Counted from the stretch's first letter, positions 1-10,800 are shown. The stretch is DNA of 55,960 nt from an uncultured Eubacteriales bacterium (GCA_900319075.1 ONMZ01000019.1:1-55960), one strand, 5' to 3'. The notes: generated by a model not told the origin, from the sequence alone. Program-made: numbers and translations.

Positions 1-402
1 ATGGAAGATCCCAAGTACGATATAAATGAATGGAAAGATCTTTACTTTTGGGATCCACAAAAGGATACAATAGATCCTGACCTATTTGATAAGATCATAT
101 ATCTGATCAGACAGATAAAGGTCTTTGGTGAAGAAGCTTTAAATAATGAGTTTGCCAAAAATGCAGACAGAAAACATTCGCTTTGTATGAAGCTTAACAA
201 CTTTTATCCGATCAAACAGACGACCATTGATATGATAACAGAAAAGATCGATGATGATGGATTTATAGTGAAGTATATCGGTTTGCTTAATGTTAAACGG
301 GAAGGGACAGAACTTGGTCATTTTCTGCGAGCTATGATGCTTAATACGGATGCATATGAGTATGCGTGGAAACACATGATCGAAGGAAGTGATCAAAAAT
401 AG
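1..402 (+). CDS. Hypothetical protein, possibly 5'-truncated by window edge
   Basis: An open frame runs from the first base of the window to a TAG stop and encodes 133 acidic residues. It begins with ATG, but no upstream sequence is visible, so neither the ribosome site nor the true start can be judged. I see no signal peptide, membrane segment or recognisable domain. It contains a D-x-x-x-W-K-x-x-Y-F stretch near residue 10, loosely like the Y-x-x-W-R motif of the small proteins encoded at 2,639 and 3,308. It lies 63 bases ahead of the next gene on the same strand. Family unknown. Confidence 0.6.
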   Translation: MEDPKYDINEWKDLYFWDPQKDTIDPDLFDKIIYLIRQIKVFGEEALNNEFAKNADRKHSLCMKLNNFYPIKQTTIDMITEKIDDDGFIVKYIGLLNVKREGTELGHFLRAMMLNTDAYEYAWKHMIEGSDQK

Positions 403-465
403 AAAACGAATTAGCATTTCTACTAATGCTATAATCGTACATCGTGTATATGAAGGAGGCACAAA

Positions 466-1608
466 ATGAAAACAGTACAGGACCTTATCAAACGCTGTGA
501 CAGAAAGCAGCTTTTTGAGGAGTTCGCAAAACGCTTTTGTGAAAAGCCCGATGATATAAAAGACGACGCTGCCCAGCGTTTTTACGATTTTTTGGATGGA
601 CTACTTGCAAGAACTCCTATCGCACCGGGTGATGATATCGTAATATGCGAGCCGATATATGACTCCCGTGCAGGTCTTTATTATTCAAGCACTGTTATCA
701 GCGCAAATGACCTCAAAGAGAATTTTCGTGTGCTTGATTTCTTCGAAACCCTAGACGGCGTTGATGCTGACAGCATAAGTGATGAAACGGCGTTGGCGCT
801 TTTGGAAAAGCAGGATAGGCTATTTGAGAAAGGCAGAGAGTTTCTCAGCGACAAGCCGTCAGGCAGCTTCCCGGGGCATATCGAAAGCTTTGCTTATGAA
901 TATGAGCCGTGGGATAAGATACTTGGCTATATCGTTCCGCCGCATATCATTGGTTCACCTATGCAGTATATTTTCACAGCGTCAGTGCTTTATGAAATGA
1001 CCTTCTTCGGCTATGACGAAAAGGAACTTGACAAGGAACGCAAAGAGCTTGAAGAAAGCATTGAGGAGATAGAACAGTTCAAATCACTTCCGCCCGAACA
1101 GCAGAAAGATCAGCTTGAATCAATAGAAGATTTCGAGCGAGAGTTTGGCTTCAACGATAACAGAACAGATGAGGAAAAAGAGCACGACCTGTTCGTTATG
1201 AAAAAAGACGGAATCAAGACCTCGCTTGAGTGGTATCGTGAAATGAAAAAGGTTTATGCCGATTTCACCTGCGATATGAAATACTTTATCACCGAGCGTG
1301 AGCGTGACGGCACCTGGTATCACGAGTGGGCAAAGGGCAAGCATAATGGAGAGACTTTCTGGAGCGACGATTCTATCCTGCTTTCAGTTGAAACAATGCG
1401 GGATATAGGTCTGTATAAGTTTTTCTATGATGTTATCCCGCACTATGATAAGTATGAAGATGCAGCGATTGACAAAGACCTTTGGGAGAACATAAAGGAG
1501 CGCTCAAAGGAGTACAGCACGCAGATACAGGAATGTATCGCCGAGGCGGAAGACTGGGTACAGGATACATTCAAAGAGTATGAGGTGTTTACGATAATCG
1601 GACAGTAG
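466..1608 (+). CDS. Hypothetical acidic protein, 380 aa
   Basis: The start ATG is preceded by GAAGGAGGC at good spacing, and a TATAAT-like box lies at 430-435. The protein is soluble, rich in Glu, Asp and Lys, and has a charged, probably helical stretch around residues 185-225. No signal peptide or membrane segment is visible and I do not recognise the family. It is followed after 17 bases by another gene on the same strand, so 466-2,842 is probably one transcript of accessory genes. Function unknown. Confidence 0.7.
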   Translation: MKTVQDLIKRCDRKQLFEEFAKRFCEKPDDIKDDAAQRFYDFLDGLLARTPIAPGDDIVICEPIYDSRAGLYYSSTVISANDLKENFRVLDFFETLDGVDADSISDETALALLEKQDRLFEKGREFLSDKPSGSFPGHIESFAYEYEPWDKILGYIVPPHIIGSPMQYIFTASVLYEMTFFGYDEKELDKERKELEESIEEIEQFKSLPPEQQKDQLESIEDFEREFGFNDNRTDEEKEHDLFVMKKDGIKTSLEWYREMKKVYADFTCDMKYFITERERDGTWYHEWAKGKHNGETFWSDDSILLSVETMRDIGLYKFFYDVIPHYDKYEDAAIDKDLWENIKERSKEYSTQIQECIAEAEDWVQDTFKEYEVFTIIGQ

Positions 1609-1625
1609 AAAGCGAGGGCAAAACT

Positions 1626-2627
1626 ATGATGTATTTTTTCAAGAAGCTTGATGATGGCGCAGAGGTAAACTACTCCGAGGCAAGCGATGAGGGTAATGTC
1701 AAGATGTATATAGAAAAGCCCGACAAGGAGGACGGCTTTCATCATATGACAGTGTATCTGCCGCACTTTGATGTCGAGGAGGAATACGGCTTCAGCGAGG
1801 AGGAGTTTGTCAGGTATATCCGTTTCCTATGGGAAAACGGAAAAAATATTGTAAACAGAGCACGGGAGAAAAATCCGCTTGCTGATGATATTGTCCGTTT
1901 GGCTAACACCGAGCTGCCCATAGTGGTGCTTAAAGCTCAGCCGCTTAGCGACCGCAGGATGATAGTCATTTTCTCAACGGGTGAAAAAAGATTCTTTGAT
2001 GCAAAAAAGCTCACAGGACCTGCATTCGAGCCGCTGAAAGACGAGAAGATTTTTTCGGATATTTTCCTGCGTGATGGAGTTATAACGTGGGAAAATGAGA
2101 ATATTGATGTTGCGCCAGAGTATGTTTATAGCAACAGCTATGATATAAATATGCCGACAGAGGATTTTAAGTCCGAAAAGGAAAAAGTAGCAGTTGTAAA
2201 GCTTACGCATTATATACATAACACTTATCAGCTGAACCCCACATCATCAGAAACTAGAGTGTTTTCAAGTATTGATAAAGCGGAAAAGTGGCTGCAGGAC
2301 AAAGGCTTTGAGATCAAGGAATATAATTATGCGAACCGCAAGTATGATTCCTGGGGACATAAGAACGATGAATCGTGGTCATGCTATGATGTTTCTATTG
2401 GCATATATGCCGTTGATTCGAATGAAATATTTGTTTATAGAGAGCCGGGGATATCGCCGTGGGAGAAAAGAACAAGGGTCGAGGCAGGGATGGAGATCCT
2501 TCCTGAACTTGTGCAAGAAGGGACAATTACGCCTGAAAAAGCAGCATATATTTTGGATATAGATGTTGAGATATTCGAAATACTAATGAAGGACTACATG
2601 AAACACAAAGGTGAGAAAAAGGAATGA
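1626..2627 (+). CDS. DUF2442-containing hypothetical protein, 333 aa
   Basis: Residues about 100-165 match the DUF2442 pattern: a V-L-K-A-x-P-L-x-D-R start, an F-S-T-G-E-K-R-x-F-D centre and an I-D-V-A-P-E-x-x-Y-x-N-S end. DUF2442 is normally a stand-alone protein of about 80-100 residues, often encoded beside a DUF4160 partner, so this copy is embedded in a larger protein. The N-terminal 80 residues and the region from 175 to 280 are unassigned. The last 45 residues have a helix-turn-helix-like I-T-P-E-K-A-A-Y-I-L-D pattern. Start may be ATG 1,626 or the next codon; GAGGG lies upstream. Its stop overlaps a possible ATG of the next gene. Confidence 0.7.
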   Translation: MMYFFKKLDDGAEVNYSEASDEGNVKMYIEKPDKEDGFHHMTVYLPHFDVEEEYGFSEEEFVRYIRFLWENGKNIVNRAREKNPLADDIVRLANTELPIVVLKAQPLSDRRMIVIFSTGEKRFFDAKKLTGPAFEPLKDEKIFSDIFLRDGVITWENENIDVAPEYVYSNSYDINMPTEDFKSEKEKVAVVKLTHYIHNTYQLNPTSSETRVFSSIDKAEKWLQDKGFEIKEYNYANRKYDSWGHKNDESWSCYDVSIGIYAVDSNEIFVYREPGISPWEKRTRVEAGMEILPELVQEGTITPEKAAYILDIDVEIFEILMKDYMKHKGEKKE

Positions 2628-2638
2628 GAGGTTATATC

Positions 2639-2842
2639 ATGGACGATAAGAAGGATAAAGCCGCAAAGCTTTCAGGCACACAAAAAATCGTTTCCATCAA
2701 GAGTGAAAGGTTTGATTACACGCAGTGGCGCAAGGGGTTGTTTAAAGATAAATCCTCTAAGGAGATAATTGAAGCTGCTGCGAAATATGAGGAAGAGCAC
2801 CCGTTTCAACTAAAGAAACCACAGCTGAAAATCAATGATTGA
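2639..2842 (+). CDS. Small hypothetical protein with Y-x-x-W-R motif
   Basis: Start ATG 2,639 is preferred because GAGAGG sits 7 bases upstream; an in-frame ATG at 2,624 overlaps the previous stop. The 67-residue product is basic, with a central F-D-Y-T-Q-W-R-K-G-L-F segment followed by a helical, charged tail. The same D/N-Y-x-x-W-R core occurs twice in the protein encoded at 3,308. This suggests a shared small domain or binding peptide in this gene run. Function unknown. Confidence 0.65.
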   Translation: MDDKKDKAAKLSGTQKIVSIKSERFDYTQWRKGLFKDKSSKEIIEAAAKYEEEHPFQLKKPQLKIND

Positions 2843-2903
2843 CGGATTTTAAAGATGTCCTAATATCATTGACAAAAATCTTAAACTTTGATTTTACAAA
2901 ACG

Positions 2904-3311
2904 GTGGTGTTGAAAGTGCAAATCATCAAACACAATAATATAAGCATTAAATCGCATCTCGAATCAGGCAGCTCTGTGTTAGCCCTCTTATCATTCGACG
3001 GTGAAAAATGCATTGTCGGTGAGTCCGATGATCTTTTGGAGTGTGCAGACATTAACGGGATAGACATCAAGAAATGCTACCGCATTGTCTTTAATAAAGA
3101 CTGTGCAGATTGGGATTTCTCGTGTCCGCCCGATTACAAAAGTATTCCGCAGGAGCAAAGCCGTAAACTCACTTATTATAAAGACGGACTTACTGTAATT
3201 GGAGGGTTTCTCTCACAAATAGGGCTGTTTATCGGCATACAAGTCAATGAAACAAACAATCAAGAAGAATATGCAAGGTCAGATATCAAATACAGGGGTG
3301 ATGAAAAATGA
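2904..3311 (+). CDS. Hypothetical protein, 135 aa
   Basis: The frame opens with GTG-GTG-TTG, and a later in-frame GTG at 2,916 could be the true start, so the N-terminus is uncertain. The product is about 130 residues, mixed charge, with no signal peptide and no recognised family. Its end overlaps the next gene by four bases (ATGA), which implies translational coupling to the AbrB-like protein that follows. Confidence 0.55.
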   Translation: MVLKVQIIKHNNISIKSHLESGSSVLALLSFDGEKCIVGESDDLLECADINGIDIKKCYRIVFNKDCADWDFSCPPDYKSIPQEQSRKLTYYKDGLTVIGGFLSQIGLFIGIQVNETNNQEEYARSDIKYRGDEK

Positions 3312-3970
3312 AGACTGTAAAAATAATTGAAAGCGAGGACGGGCAGATTATACGGCTTCCAGAGGATATGCACCTTGAATCTACGGATTATTGCATTGAA
3401 AAGTCAGGGCATTCACTCATTCTTACGCCGCTTGAAGACAATTACACCGAGTGGCGCAAAAAGCATTTCGGTGATATGTCTGCCGAGGAGTTTAATGCAG
3501 CTTGGATCGGACGCTTAAGAAAAAAGTGGACACAAATCGTGCAAGAGAATACATACAGTAACTGCCTCGGGGAAGACGGATATGTAAAAACGAGGCTTAC
3601 AAAGAACTATTTTCATGTGTATGCCTTTGTTATGAGCCAGCTGGATTATGGCTTAAGAGCCTATCTGTTCCCTCGGTTGATAGCTTGCGCAACACCTGAT
3701 GATAAGGTCAAAAAACTGATATGTTACCTGATACAAGATGAAGCAATAAATGTATCGGATAGTATAAGAGAGGCTGCTGCGAAGAATGGTTTGCATGATT
3801 TGACCTTGAACGAGATAATTTCTGAAATTAAACCAGTTGAAAGCGAGTCAGATCAGCAGGGAGAAAAGCTTGATTATGACAAGTGGAGAAACAAGTTTTT
3901 AGTCGAGAAATATGTTGATTTAGGAAAAGCGCTTGAAGACCTCAGTCAAAAGGATGATAATTGTACCTGA
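3308..3970 (+). CDS. AbrB/VapB-like N-terminus with two Y-x-x-W-R motifs
   Basis: The first 40 residues (E-D-G-Q-I-I-R-L-P-E, then a hydrophobic return strand ending L-I-L-T-P) have the swapped-hairpin pattern of SpoVT/AbrB or VagC-type antitoxin DNA-binding domains. The pattern is followed at residue 45 by N-Y-T-E-W-R-K-K-H-F and near residue 190 by L-D-Y-D-K-W-R-N-K-F, both resembling the small protein at 2,639. The 100-residue middle is unassigned. The start overlaps the preceding gene. An antitoxin-like role is inference; no PIN-domain toxin is encoded next to it. Confidence 0.6.
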   Translation: MKTVKIIESEDGQIIRLPEDMHLESTDYCIEKSGHSLILTPLEDNYTEWRKKHFGDMSAEEFNAAWIGRLRKKWTQIVQENTYSNCLGEDGYVKTRLTKNYFHVYAFVMSQLDYGLRAYLFPRLIACATPDDKVKKLICYLIQDEAINVSDSIREAAAKNGLHDLTLNEIISEIKPVESESDQQGEKLDYDKWRNKFLVEKYVDLGKALEDLSQKDDNCT

Positions 3971-4422
3971 AGAACATAGAATGGTACATTAAGCACAGAG
4001 AGGATATGAATAGGATTATATTCCTGAAGAAATAGACTGGGGAGAGCCTATGGGTAAGGAAGTATTTTGAAACAACGCAGAAATAGAGTTAATAAACCCA
4101 ATAGTGTGTTTTTGAGAGAATAGATCAGATCTGTGATGCAAGGCTGTTGAGAATGCAGCGCACAAAACTGCGTATTTGCGGGGAATATTCGATGGTAGCC
4201 CTTTGCTTTAGTCAACAGGTCAGCATCAAAATGAAGCAGAACCTTACAATTAGTTGCATTAAAACCTACTTTTAGTTGCAATAAAACAGACTGGTTGTGA
4301 CATTGAAATGATGACCAATAGATAATGCCATTGAAAACTGCTGCAAGTATTGGCGTTGGTTTTCATTGTTGTGCCGCAAGTGCGGCGGATCGGTTTCCGC
4401 ATTCGTAAAAACCATATACAAG

Positions 4423-4458
4423 AAAAGACTTGGCATCATGAAGGTGTCAAGTCTTTTT
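4423..4458 (+). terminator. Rho-independent terminator
   Basis: AAAAGACTTG pairs with CAAGTCTTTT and the stem continues inward with mostly wobble pairs around an ATGAA loop. A T-run follows on the plus strand. It would end transcripts of the left accessory genes. Confidence 0.75.
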
Positions 4459-4576
4459 CACTATGTTGGTTTTGAAATTTTTGGGAAATTACTCAACTTT
4501 GAAATAGTTCAAAATCGAGTAAAATGTAAATATTAACCTTTCTGAAGGTGTCGGATAATAAGTCAAGAACATTTGC

Positions 4577-4619
4577 GAAAAGGACGGATACTTCCATTTG
4601 AGAAGCATCTGTCCTTTTT
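4577..4619 (-). terminator. Terminator of the methylase operon, probably bidirectional
   Basis: AAAAGGAC and GTCCTTTT arms enclose a further GAT/ATC and CTTC/GAAG stem. The T-run on both strands makes it suitable both for the minus-strand methylase gene ending at 4,628 and for readthrough from the left. Confidence 0.75.
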
Positions 4620-4627
4620 ACGTCATA

Positions 4628-7600
4628 TCAGAACTCAACAACCTGATCTATCTCCGCCATAAGCTCCTCGGTGAGCTTGAGGGCTGCGATGATCTTCTTG
4701 TAATGCTCGATGTCCTCGTCGGAGAGCATTGTTTTCTTTCGGTCTTTGAGCCACTTCTGCAACGGCTGATAACCGCCGATATACTGCTCCCACTGTGCCT
4801 GCGGTACGTTGTCGAAATACTGTGTCTTGCTGATGTACACCCTGCCGTTCTTAAATTCGGGCTTGACGACCTCGTTTGTACCGTCACCGATAAATCTGTA
4901 CGGTTCGGTATTGAACTCGGTCTGCATTAGGTGACATTCTCTCAGTTTGCTGCCAATCTTGACCAGTTTCCAGAAGGTTTCCTGATCTGTTGGGTATGGC
5001 ACACGGGGAAAGTCGATTTTCAGGAACTCCTTGTACTTCTCACGGTATTGAGGAGAATGTAGAACAGCATAGATATAATCGAAAATATGTAAAGCCATAT
5101 CATCAGTATATTTAATTCCAATAGGTAATAATAGCTTTGTTGCAATATTCGTTCTAATATTTACCGATTTTGTTCCGTAATCAGCATTATAAAGATACAA
5201 TGGAATGATGTATGTAATTTCACTGGTTCGATTGGAAACATAACAAGAATCTATCATGGTATCTGAAATGAATATGTGCTGATATGTATCTCCAGTTTTA
5301 ACAACCTTATTTAAGCAAATGCCTAAGTTATTCCTCCCAAAGAAATTACCCGTTATTTTATCTCTGCTTCTTTCAAGTAAATCCACATCATAGTATATAT
5401 ATCTTTTTTCAAAAGGTCTATAATAGATATGTTTACAAAGAGTATTTTCAGCTTTGATGTTGTAATACTCTGATACTTGCGTTAACAATTTCTTTATGCT
5501 TTGACTTGTTAGAACTTTATCTTTAGCTGATACAACACCAACAGAATTAGCTATAAATAAATCGGTAATCATAATAGACGAATTATATTCATTTTGTGAT
5601 GTAAAATCTTTTGGGACAATAAAGAAATGCGGTTCACTTGGTTTAATGCCTTTATAAGATACATTTTCAAAATTGACTTTATTGAGATAATTATACTTAT
5701 ATGTTCTTAAACCAAATAAGTCAGCATGAAATACTTGTGCATCATTTTTCTTTGTTATATTTTTTACAGATATAATGATACAAACTCCCTGCTGGATATC
5801 AAATACATTTTCATCTTTTGAACCGTCGGGGCATACTTCCTTTTTCTTTGCGTTACCATGTAAGTCAAGCACATATATCTTATCATATGTTTGAAGTAAG
5901 TTCCACCTCATACCTCTAAATGTGGGGTTGTCAAGAAAACCATGCGGACAAATATATGCTAAGATGCCACTTCCGGCTCTTTCAATATATGTCTGTGCAT
6001 ACCGAATAAACTTAACATAATCATCATTGAGCCACTTCGGATTACGCTCCTGCAATTTTATTATTCCGCCTGGCTCTTTCTTATAATCCTCCATTAAATC
6101 CATTATCCATTTGCCTTTATTGGCACTTTCTCCGGAATACGGCGGATTACCAATGATTACATTGATGCCGTTATTCTTTTTTGCCTTATTTGCCTCGATA
6201 GATTCACAGGCAAGCGGATCACTGTCAAAAAAAGACAGCTGCAAATCTGTTTTGCCCGCTTCTTCAAGCGAATTCGTCAGGAACACGTTCAAGCGGTGGT
6301 CACCGCCAAAATCATAGCCCGTATCTTTCAGCACCATAGCGAGCTTCATGTGCGCTACGGCATAAGGAGCCATCATCAGCTCAAACCCGTTCAGACGGGG
6401 CAGCAGGTGCTTTGGAACATACTCGTTCCATGCCTTCTTGATCTGCTCTTCGCTTTCACCCTTGTGCTTGGCTTGGAAATTATCATATATTTGCAGAATG
6501 GTCTGACGCAGGAATGTTCCCGTACCTGTTGCTGGATCGAGTATCTGAACCGCAGGCACTTCCTTTGTGTCCTCGGTCATGCCCTGACCTCTGATCTTTT
6601 CACGCATATACTTCACAGTCTTGGTTTCTTCCGATGCCAAACCGTCCGCAAGTCCGAACTCCGTTTTCAGAATGCTGTCAACCGCTCTGACAATGAAATT
6701 GACAACAGGCTGCGGCGTATAGTAAACGCCCCTCTGCACCTTCTGTGCCTTGTCGTATGCGGTCAGGAATTCCTCATAGAAATGGATAACAGGGTCTTCA
6801 CGTCCGCCGCCTGTCTGACGGTTGAAGTCGGCAAGTATCAGGTCGGTGTTTGTGTGCGTGAGTATCTCCACAACATTCGCAACTTCCAGTTCGTCAAAGG
6901 TCAGGAGACGCTCAGAGCTTTCACCCAGACATTCCTCCATGAGCCTTTTCAGGAACGGGTTGGTGTTCGGAATGCAGGCGATCGCTTCTTTCACATTGAA
7001 GCTATCCTGCGTCTTATCCATGCACCTTGCGGAGAACAAACCATAAACAACGGTTTGAGCGTACATATCTGCAAACTGCTGCTTGGTCATATCGTGGATA
7101 AGATTGTCCTTGAAATCCTTGAACAGCTTATGCACATATCCGTCATGCGTTTCGACAGCATATATGTCAAGTATACGGTCACGGATAGCCTGAGCCTCTG
7201 CCGCCAGCTTGACAGTAAGCGAAGCAGAGTCTCTTATGACCTGATGATATGCCGTTACAAATGCCGCCGACCACTGATCGTACCATGCCTGTGTGTCAGT
7301 AACATCTTTCACCCATGATAAATGACTAATACGCTCCTCAAAAGTGCGTATCTGTGTGAAATCCTCAACAGCAGTGGCACAGGAGATCATTTTTATTTGC
7401 GGAAGCCCTGCATCCTTATCCTCAAAATGTGCGATACCAATGGTGCGGTTATTATCCGTCCCCCAGAAACAAAGGAACAGCAAGTCCTTCTGCGACCATA
7501 CAGCGTGTTCAGTGGCGTTTCTTCTCTTGGGGATAAGTCCCGACAGTATCTTACGGAGTGCCGACACTTCAAACTTGTTGCTGTCGAACTCTACGCAGAA

Positions 7601-7813
7601 GATGCCCCATTTCTGCTCATCGCAGAGCGGCTGTAACTGCCGTAATGATGAAATCTTAGCAAATGCTTCTTCTTTCAATCCTATGTCGGCAGCGTCAAAA
7701 TCGTATGTAATATCGTCAATCTCATCAAAATCATCAAGGTCGATGTTCCAATTCAGTTCCTCGGTGAAGTACCTGATAAGATCATCTATGCTCTTTATAT
7801 TTCTGATATCCAT
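4628..7813 (-). CDS. N6-adenine DNA methylase, type ISP-like
   Basis: This 1,061-residue protein has the gamma-class adenine methylase motifs: Y-T-P-Q-P-V-V at about 365, the SAM-binding L-D-P-A-T-G-T-G-T-F at 425-434, and the catalytic N-P-P-Y at 556-559. The C-terminal part, with G-G-Y-Q-P-L-Q-K-W-L near residue 1,020, matches the specificity region of type ISP restriction-modification proteins. In single-chain type ISP enzymes, nuclease, helicase and methylase are fused. Here the nuclease and helicase are encoded by the gene 12 bases upstream, so the two genes probably form one split system. It should methylate host DNA in one strand of an asymmetric site, as known type ISP enzymes do; the site is unknown. 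Confidence 0.85.
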   Translation of the reverse strand: MDIRNIKSIDDLIRYFTEELNWNIDLDDFDEIDDITYDFDAADIGLKEEAFAKISSLRQLQPLCDEQKWGIFCVEFDSNKFEVSALRKILSGLIPKRRNATEHAVWSQKDLLFLCFWGTDNNRTIGIAHFEDKDAGLPQIKMISCATAVEDFTQIRTFEERISHLSWVKDVTDTQAWYDQWSAAFVTAYHQVIRDSASLTVKLAAEAQAIRDRILDIYAVETHDGYVHKLFKDFKDNLIHDMTKQQFADMYAQTVVYGLFSARCMDKTQDSFNVKEAIACIPNTNPFLKRLMEECLGESSERLLTFDELEVANVVEILTHTNTDLILADFNRQTGGGREDPVIHFYEEFLTAYDKAQKVQRGVYYTPQPVVNFIVRAVDSILKTEFGLADGLASEETKTVKYMREKIRGQGMTEDTKEVPAVQILDPATGTGTFLRQTILQIYDNFQAKHKGESEEQIKKAWNEYVPKHLLPRLNGFELMMAPYAVAHMKLAMVLKDTGYDFGGDHRLNVFLTNSLEEAGKTDLQLSFFDSDPLACESIEANKAKKNNGINVIIGNPPYSGESANKGKWIMDLMEDYKKEPGGIIKLQERNPKWLNDDYVKFIRYAQTYIERAGSGILAYICPHGFLDNPTFRGMRWNLLQTYDKIYVLDLHGNAKKKEVCPDGSKDENVFDIQQGVCIIISVKNITKKNDAQVFHADLFGLRTYKYNYLNKVNFENVSYKGIKPSEPHFFIVPKDFTSQNEYNSSIMITDLFIANSVGVVSAKDKVLTSQSIKKLLTQVSEYYNIKAENTLCKHIYYRPFEKRYIYYDVDLLERSRDKITGNFFGRNNLGICLNKVVKTGDTYQHIFISDTMIDSCYVSNRTSEITYIIPLYLYNADYGTKSVNIRTNIATKLLLPIGIKYTDDMALHIFDYIYAVLHSPQYREKYKEFLKIDFPRVPYPTDQETFWKLVKIGSKLRECHLMQTEFNTEPYRFIGDGTNEVVKPEFKNGRVYISKTQYFDNVPQAQWEQYIGGYQPLQKWLKDRKKTMLSDEDIEHYKKIIAALKLTEELMAEIDQVVEF

Positions 7814-7825
7814 AGCCTGTACCTC

Positions 7826-10800
7826 TTATAACATCTGAAGCCATGTAACCAGCTTGGCTTTTTTGCCCATAGGCGCTTGTATAGCTTTCAAATAATTCTT
7901 CTTGATGTAATTCTCTATCACTTTGCGTATCTCGGAGAACTGCTCCTCATTAGCGTTAAAGGCTCTGTTCTCGTCACGCTCGCACTTGATAGCAGTCCAT
8001 ATCTCATGTAGATCTTCCGTGACCTGCTTGCTTTCCGGATCAACCACATACCAGCGGTAAATGCCGTCTCTGTCTGACCATGTTCCGTCTGCTCTCTTGG
8101 TCGGCAGTTCATAGCAGAAGAAGTATCCCTTTCGTGTTGAAGCCATTTTACCGCTGTACATTTTCTTCGGCAGTTCCTTGACCTGTTCAAGATAGTCGGG
8201 GTTGTCCGCTAACAACTGCTGATATGCAAGGGCAATCTCTTCCTCTGCGGAAGTGCTGCCCTCATAATGTGAATTGAACTCTTTCAGTGCTTCGTATTCA
8301 TCATCGGGAGTGAGGAGTTTTTCTCCCTCAATGCCGAATGTTTTAGAAATGCGAAGTGTTTTCTTTGATACTGTCTTATATAGTGACAAAAGGTCTTCCA
8401 ATTCCTTTGGCGGCAGGAAGTTCCAATAGTACGCATAATCACGGTCTGCTTTCAGTTCGGGGTGATCTGCAAGCAGACGGGCTTCGGTATCTGCATCACG
8501 GCGGCGGTCGATACGACCTATTCTCTGCATAAGGCGAACAGGATTCCAGTGTAATTCATAGTTTATAAGGCACGATGCGTCTTGCAAGTTCAAGCCCTCG
8601 GCAAGTACATCTGTTGCGATAAGTATCTTTATCTCGTCCGTTACTTCCGCCGACGAACAGCCGTTATAATACGGCGCGAAACGCTGTATCATTTCATGGC
8701 GGTCACCGGAAGTCTGTCCGTCGATCTCGTAAAGATCGGTAAAACTTGCCTTTTGAAGTTCCCGATAGATATACTGCGCAGTCGCTTTGTATTCCGTGAA
8801 AATGATGACTTTCTTGTTCTGAATATGTGTATCTTCATGCAGAATACGCTTTAATTCCCGTATCTTATCATCGTTTTCGGGCTTGAATTCCATCATATCT
8901 TCGATAAATTTTGAAAGCGTGTCCATATCCATCATGGTATCAACAAGCAGAGCATTGATATCGAAATCATTGACATCAAAGACTTCCTGCGTATTCCACA
9001 CATAATCGGGCAGGCTGTCCTCAATATCTTCGATAGAGGTCTGATTCATAGCCGCATATTCCTCGGCATAGCGAAGAATATCTTCCTGTTCTGCCTGTTT
9101 TCTTTCAACTCGGCGCTTACTGCTTGCGTCAACGTCCTTATAGTCGTTCAGGAACTTGTTCAGACGGATATATATTTTGATACAAGTTTCCTTGAATGCT
9201 TCGATAGAACTTTCAAAGCGTTTCAGGAGCAAAATGCGGATAAGATTTACTACCTGCTGTTGACGACCTGTTACCATCTCGTCCATCCTGGACTTGTCCC
9301 CGATGAAATAATCATCGCTGTACGGCGAATAAATGGCAAGGGACAGGATCGTTATCGTTTTTCCGTTCTTGTCCTTACGGTCAAATGACTCCTTGAAGTC
9401 CTTTATCAGTCTGCCGTATGACTTTTCAAGGGAGTAGTTCGCAACTGTCGGCGGTTTTCTCTCGGAGAAAAGGACATTATTACCTTGCTCGGTCAGCAGA
9501 CTCCGCTTGACATAAGCACGGCTGCGCTGTACAACAAGCTCTGTTACAAGTCTGTCTGCACGGATAATATCACCGGATATATCAAGAGAATCGCTGATCG
9601 CTGTACCCGATATCTGATCGAGCTGTTTCTCCATCTTTTTGAAGTGCCCTGAAAGACTGTGGATACCCAACGGAGCAGCGGAGAAATAATCTTCCTGTCT
9701 GTGAGTGAACAACTCAATAAGATGCTGTAAATCAAGGAAACTGTTATTGATCGGCGTAGCTGTCAGCATAAATATCTGCTTTTTACAACCCGACTGCATC
9801 ATATCAAACAGCTTTCTATATCTATTGGAGGAACGGTTGCGGAAATGATGTGCTTCATCTATGATAATTATTTCCGCCTGCTGTGCAATCTGATTCATAA
9901 GGTTCTGATTCTTGTCAAGCAGCAGATCGGTATGGTTGATGATCTTGAACGGGTAGAAGCCCTCCAATATCTCAGGGATAAGGCGTTTTATCGTTACTTC
10001 CCATACAGATACCCTTGCAGATGCAGGAACGATCAGGACGACATTCTTACGCTCTTTCTTGACAAAACGCTCTATCAGCATCATTCCGACAAAGGTCTTG
10101 CCCAGACCGACACCATCACAAAGGAATGCCCCGGAGTAACGTTCTGCTATCTGAATAAGGCTGTTGTATCCGTCCTTCTGATACTGCGATAGCCCTTTAT
10201 ATACAACTGATTCGTTTTCTTCCCATTCTGATACGGTTTCCTCATGGCTCTTGAAATACTCATACATAGAGCGCAGATAAACATCATAGGGGCTGAACTC
10301 ACGGCAGTGCATCTCCATGACCTTCAAAACCGCCTCGGTAATATCCGTGCCGTTCTGCCAATGCTCATCAAACCACTTCTGAAGCTGTTCAACTTCATCT
10401 TTGACCTGAACATTCAGCTCAATATTCTGCGTCAGTCCCGCCTTTGTAAAGTTGCTTGATCCGACCAGGGCATACCCCGATGGAACATTCATAGCAGAAA
10501 TGAACTGATCTCTGTATTCATCACGGAAATATGTGATATATGCTTTAGCGTGGAATTTATTGCTGTCATATACACGGCACTCAATTTTGCCTACCTTCAT
10601 TGCCCGAATAATAGCAGGGACACCGATCAAAAACTCATTCTTTTCTTGCTCATGCTCTACGCTTCTGCGGAATCGCTCTATCATGGTTTTAGCAACTTCC
10701 TCGATAACATCTCTGGTTCGCTTCGTTACTTCGTTGCCAAGGATAATGCGTATTTTTTTGAGGTCCTGCCAATCTTCTCCTAAAGTGAGCAGACCTCCTA

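Larger units (their letters stand above)
3971..4627. other. Non-coding gap between convergent gene blocks
   Basis: No frame with a plausible start and ribosome site is seen. The stretch has short decayed-looking pieces, including two close copies of a TTAGTTGCAWTAAAAC element at about 4,251-4,287, a GCCGC/GCGGC hairpin near 4,371, and two strong terminator hairpins at its right end. Confidence 0.6.

Noticed and set aside
6296-7318. 340-residue plus-strand frame opposite the methylase
   Set aside because: Antisense shadow of a gene with intact methylase motifs; no ribosome site or family resemblance.
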